In this document: positions 5,388-7,548 of the stretch, in pieces | Numbering within the stretch: position 1 is the first letter of the stretch | How the letters are laid out: each line of letters begins with the position of its first letter | NCBI GenBank assembly: GCA_043424675.1 | Contig: JBHWPB010000042.1 | Coordinates: forward strand, 1 to 7,548 | Direction of reading: 5' to 3' | Origin: JBHWPB01 sp043424675 | GTDB taxonomy: Bacteria; Bacillota; Bacilli; Lactobacillales; Carnobacteriaceae_A | Length of the DNA: 7,548 nt | Made by a program: the position numbers and the translations under genes | Notes under the pieces: model-generated | The model's database searches: none | Told to the model about the DNA's origin: nothing | The model's input: the letters and a program-made list of their open reading frames with translations, nothing else

Positions 5388-6332
5388 ATGGTAAGAGAAT
5401 ATGATCTCGTTATTATAGGTGCAGGGCCCGCAGGGATGACAGCTTCGATTTATGGTGCACGAGCTAACATGAAAACATTATTGATTGATCGTTTATCACC
5501 AGGAGGAAAAATTATCAATTCAGAAGGAATTGGTAACTTCCCGGGACACGGAACAATAAATGGAGCAGAGTTAGGATTTAAGATTTATGAAGATACTCAG
5601 GCAGCAGGAGCAGACTTTGATTATCTAACCGTTACAGATCTCGTTAAAGAAAACGATAAGTTCATCATTCAAGCAGAAGAAAGCGATGAAGACATTGTTG
5701 CGAAAGCAGTTATTGTCGCCTCGGGAACAAAAAATAGAGAATTAAATGTTCCGGGAGAAGAAGAGTTATGGGGCAGTTTTATTCACACCTGTGCTGTCTG
5801 TGATGGTGCACAGTATGAAGGGAAAACCGTTGCTTTATTAGGTGGCGGATATGCAGCAGTAAACGAAGGGATTTATCTTGCAGGCCTAGCTGAAAAAGTA
5901 ACAGTGCTTGTTGATGAGCAAGGGTTCACAGCGAAGCCAGATGCTGTAGAACAACTCTTATCCTTTGATAATGTAACAGTGATTGAAAATGTAAAAGTTA
6001 ATTCCTTCGAGCAGACTTCAGATGATAAATTAAAAGGAGTCAACTACACAGACGCTGACGGCAATGAAAATGTAGTGGAAGTCGATGGGGCCTTTGAATA
6101 CTTAGGATCTGTTCCCGCTACGGAATTCTTGAAAAGCTTCGATGTCACAACGGAAGTAGGTTATGTGATAACGAATCCAGACATGGAGACGGAAGTCAAA
6201 GGACTTTATGCAGCAGGGGATGTTCGCGATAAGAAACTTCGTCAAGTCATCACAGGCTGCGCTGAAGGAGCAACAGCGGCTCAAAATGCAGGAGACTACT
6301 TGAAAGAGTTGGCTCGTACACAGACAGTTTAG
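5388..6332 (+). CDS. Thioredoxin-reductase-like flavoprotein, probably not NADPH-dependent
   Basis: This 314-residue protein has the length and order of low-molecular-weight thioredoxin reductase. The FAD-binding GAGPAG is at 11-16, the redox pair C135-A-V-C138 (CAVCDG) follows, then the nucleotide-binding GGGYAA (152-157), and the C-terminal FAD signature AAGDVRDKKLRQVITG is at 275-290. It should pass electrons through FAD and the Cys pair to a thioredoxin, most simply the one at 2825-3136. Two cofactor motifs depart from standard TrxB: GGGDSA reads GGGYAA, and HRRxxxR reads V175-D-E-QGF-T181. Three arginines that hold the NADPH 2'-phosphate are thus lost, two of them replaced by acids. NADH use, as in AhpF, or a different donor is likely. 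The start ATG has AAGGAAG (5374-5380) upstream. It has its own promoter and is probably a locus-specific paralogue, not the housekeeping trxB. Confidence 0.88.
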   Translation: MVREYDLVIIGAGPAGMTASIYGARANMKTLLIDRLSPGGKIINSEGIGNFPGHGTINGAELGFKIYEDTQAAGADFDYLTVTDLVKENDKFIIQAEESDEDIVAKAVIVASGTKNRELNVPGEEELWGSFIHTCAVCDGAQYEGKTVALLGGGYAAVNEGIYLAGLAEKVTVLVDEQGFTAKPDAVEQLLSFDNVTVIENVKVNSFEQTSDDKLKGVNYTDADGNENVVEVDGAFEYLGSVPATEFLKSFDVTTEVGYVITNPDMETEVKGLYAAGDVRDKKLRQVITGCAEGATAAQNAGDYLKELARTQTV

Positions 6333-6537
6333 ACGTTACAAAATCATATTCGTTAAGAAAGCAGTATGATTCAAAATAAAAAGGAGTCACCCCAAACGAA
6401 TACCAGAATATTGCAAAAATTATTCAACCAGGTACTCAAGTCTATTTGCTAATAACTCAGGCCGCATTGTCTGGGCCTGAGTTTTTTACTTTTATATAGA
6501 AAATATACGATGCTTTAGTTAGACAGGAGGAGAAAAT
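6333..6537 (+). other. Intergenic region with an orphan ribosome-binding-like site
   Basis: After the reductase stop, AAAAAGGAG (6378-6386) looks like a strong ribosome binding site, but no ATG, GTG or TTG follows at a usable distance in a long frame. A start-less frame from 6380 to 6499 reads ...NEYQNIAKIIQPGTQVYLL and runs through the terminator. This may be the remains of a small gene or chance. No clear promoter for the regulator gene is visible. Confidence 0.3.
6454..6487 (+). terminator. Rho-independent terminator between the reductase and regulator genes
   Basis: AACTCAGGCC (6454-6463) pairs perfectly with GGCCTGAGTT (6474-6483) around a 10-base loop, followed by a T run to 6487. The regulator gene therefore needs its own promoter or read-through. 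Confidence 0.92.
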
Positions 6538-7425
6538 ATGACAAAACGTGCTCTAGAAATATTTGTGACAGTTGCCGACGAAGGTACGATGGCCAAAGCT
6601 GCTCAAAAGCTCTACATTACTCAGCCCTCTGTGTCTAATACGATCGCTAAGCTCGAAGCAGAATATGACGTCCTTTTATTTGAGCGTCTCTCCAAAACTT
6701 TGAAGATCACTCAAAAAGGAAAAATTTTTTATGAGTATGCTACATCTATCTTAAAACAATATGAACGATTGAATCAACTGGCAACTTTTGCTGATGGGCA
6801 AGAGTTAATGCGGATGGGGGCGACTATGACGGTGGGGAGTTATTTCATTACTCCGATAATCCGAGATTTTCAAACTTCTCATCCAGAATTAGATATTCGC
6901 TTGGTTATTAATAACACGGAAGATATTGTCAAAAGAATCGATAACAATGAAATTGATTTCGCTATTGTCGAATCAGAAGTTCACCACCCCGACTTCTTTA
7001 GTCAAAAAATATTTACAGACCGCATGGTGCCGATCTGCTCTTGGGATAATCCTCTATTAGAAAAAGGACCTCTGGAAATATCAGATCTAGAATTGGCAGG
7101 GATTGCCTACCGTGAGGAAGGTTCAGCTACTCGCAGACAAGTGGAAGAATATTTTAGAGACCACCACGTTAGATTGATAGAAAAAGCGACGACTAACAGT
7201 GTAGATTCTGTGGTTGATCTTGTCAGTCAGTCAAACGTTTTTTCAGTTGTTTCGCAGCAAGTGTACCAGCAGAATGATCATGTCACGCGTCTTGACGTCA
7301 AAGACTTTGAAATTCGTCGTAACTTCAATTTAGTACATCACAAAGATAAACAGTTATCTGATGTAGTGACTGAATTTTGCATAAAATTCGTTGAGTATGC
7401 GAATAGGTCGGTAACAAATAATTAA
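6538..7425 (+). CDS. LysR-type transcriptional regulator
   Basis: This is a 295-residue DNA-binding regulator of normal LysR length. The N-terminal winged helix-turn-helix (about 3-62) has the classic pattern ALEIFVTVADEGTMAKAAQKL followed by TQPSVSNTIAKLE and LFERLSKTLKITQKG, then the linker helix (about 62-85). The effector-binding domain (about 93-295) has the family-typical strand start MTVGSYFITPIIRDF and LDIRLVINN. Cysteines occur at 167 and 281 only, so there is no obvious OxyR-like redox pair. The start ATG follows AGGAGG (6525-6530). It is not divergent from its neighbour but co-oriented behind it, after a terminator. As the nearest regulator to two promoters sharing a block, it is the best candidate for controlling the thioredoxin-sulfotransferase operon and the reductase gene; this is inference, and the inducer is unknown. 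Confidence 0.93.
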   Translation: MTKRALEIFVTVADEGTMAKAAQKLYITQPSVSNTIAKLEAEYDVLLFERLSKTLKITQKGKIFYEYATSILKQYERLNQLATFADGQELMRMGATMTVGSYFITPIIRDFQTSHPELDIRLVINNTEDIVKRIDNNEIDFAIVESEVHHPDFFSQKIFTDRMVPICSWDNPLLEKGPLEISDLELAGIAYREEGSATRRQVEEYFRDHHVRLIEKATTNSVDSVVDLVSQSNVFSVVSQQVYQQNDHVTRLDVKDFEIRRNFNLVHHKDKQLSDVVTEFCIKFVEYANRSVTNN

Positions 7426-7548
7426 ATATAAAAATTGTGAAGAACTTAGTGCCTCTTTTCCAGAGTGCTCTTTATTTCATCAGATGCTTTGTCAGAGGAT
7501 GAATTATTTTAATCAAAAAGGGGTAAAAAATTAAATAGTCGTAAGAGC
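7426..7548 (+). other. Region after the regulator gene, no gene recognised
   Basis: TTCATC (7476-7481) and GATGAA (7498-7503) form a 6-bp stem with a 16-base loop followed by TTATTTT, a weak terminator candidate for the regulator gene. No convincing coding frame is seen on either strand before the window ends. Confidence 0.3.

Noticed and set aside
7430..7495. Short peptide-like frames after the regulator (plus strand VKNLVPLFQSAL, minus strand SSSDKASDEIKS)
   Set aside because: Each is only about 20 codons with no ribosome binding site; indistinguishable from chance.
1..7548. CRISPR array, tRNA, rRNA, phage attachment site or replication origin
   Set aside because: No regularly spaced repeats, cloverleaf, rRNA-like sequence or iteron cluster was seen.

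Overview
The window looks like low-GC Gram-positive (Firmicutes) DNA, most likely from Lactobacillales. It is AT-rich, has strong AGGAGG-type ribosome binding sites and hairpin-plus-T-run terminators, and carries an ISL3-family insertion sequence. The proteins are fairly acidic, which would fit a salt-tolerant genus, but no species can be named from this sequence.

Layout: (1) Bases 1-1484 are the larger part of an ISL3-family insertion sequence with an intact 450-residue transposase on the minus strand; its other end lies before base 1. (2) 1657-2355 encodes a short-chain dehydrogenase/reductase with its own terminator. (3) A 469-base non-coding stretch carries inverted repeats and a promoter. 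(4) 2825-5076 is a two-gene operon: a small thioredoxin (CGPC) and a 633-residue cytoplasmic arylsulfate sulfotransferase (ASST), closed by a 20-bp terminator stem. (5) A 311-base regulatory gap leads to 5388-6332, a thioredoxin-reductase-like flavoprotein. (6) A terminator at 6454-6487 is followed by a LysR-type regulator at 6538-7425. All genes after the insertion sequence are on the plus strand.

The most interesting unit is 2600-7425. A sulfotransferase without an export signal sits between a thioredoxin and a thioredoxin-reductase-like protein, with a LysR regulator next door. The promoters of the thioredoxin-ASST operon and of the reductase gene share a block of about 39 bases (31 matching columns), and an AGTGA/TCACT dyad lies downstream of each. 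They are therefore probably one regulon although separate transcripts. In the reductase the usual NADPH-binding HRRxxxR reads VDExxxT, so it probably uses NADH or another donor. In uropathogenic E. coli, periplasmic AssT is encoded with its own thiol-redox pair, DsbL/DsbI. This locus looks like a cytoplasmic analogue built from thioredoxin-type parts. That reading is inference; the substrate and the purpose of the redox link cannot be read from the sequence.
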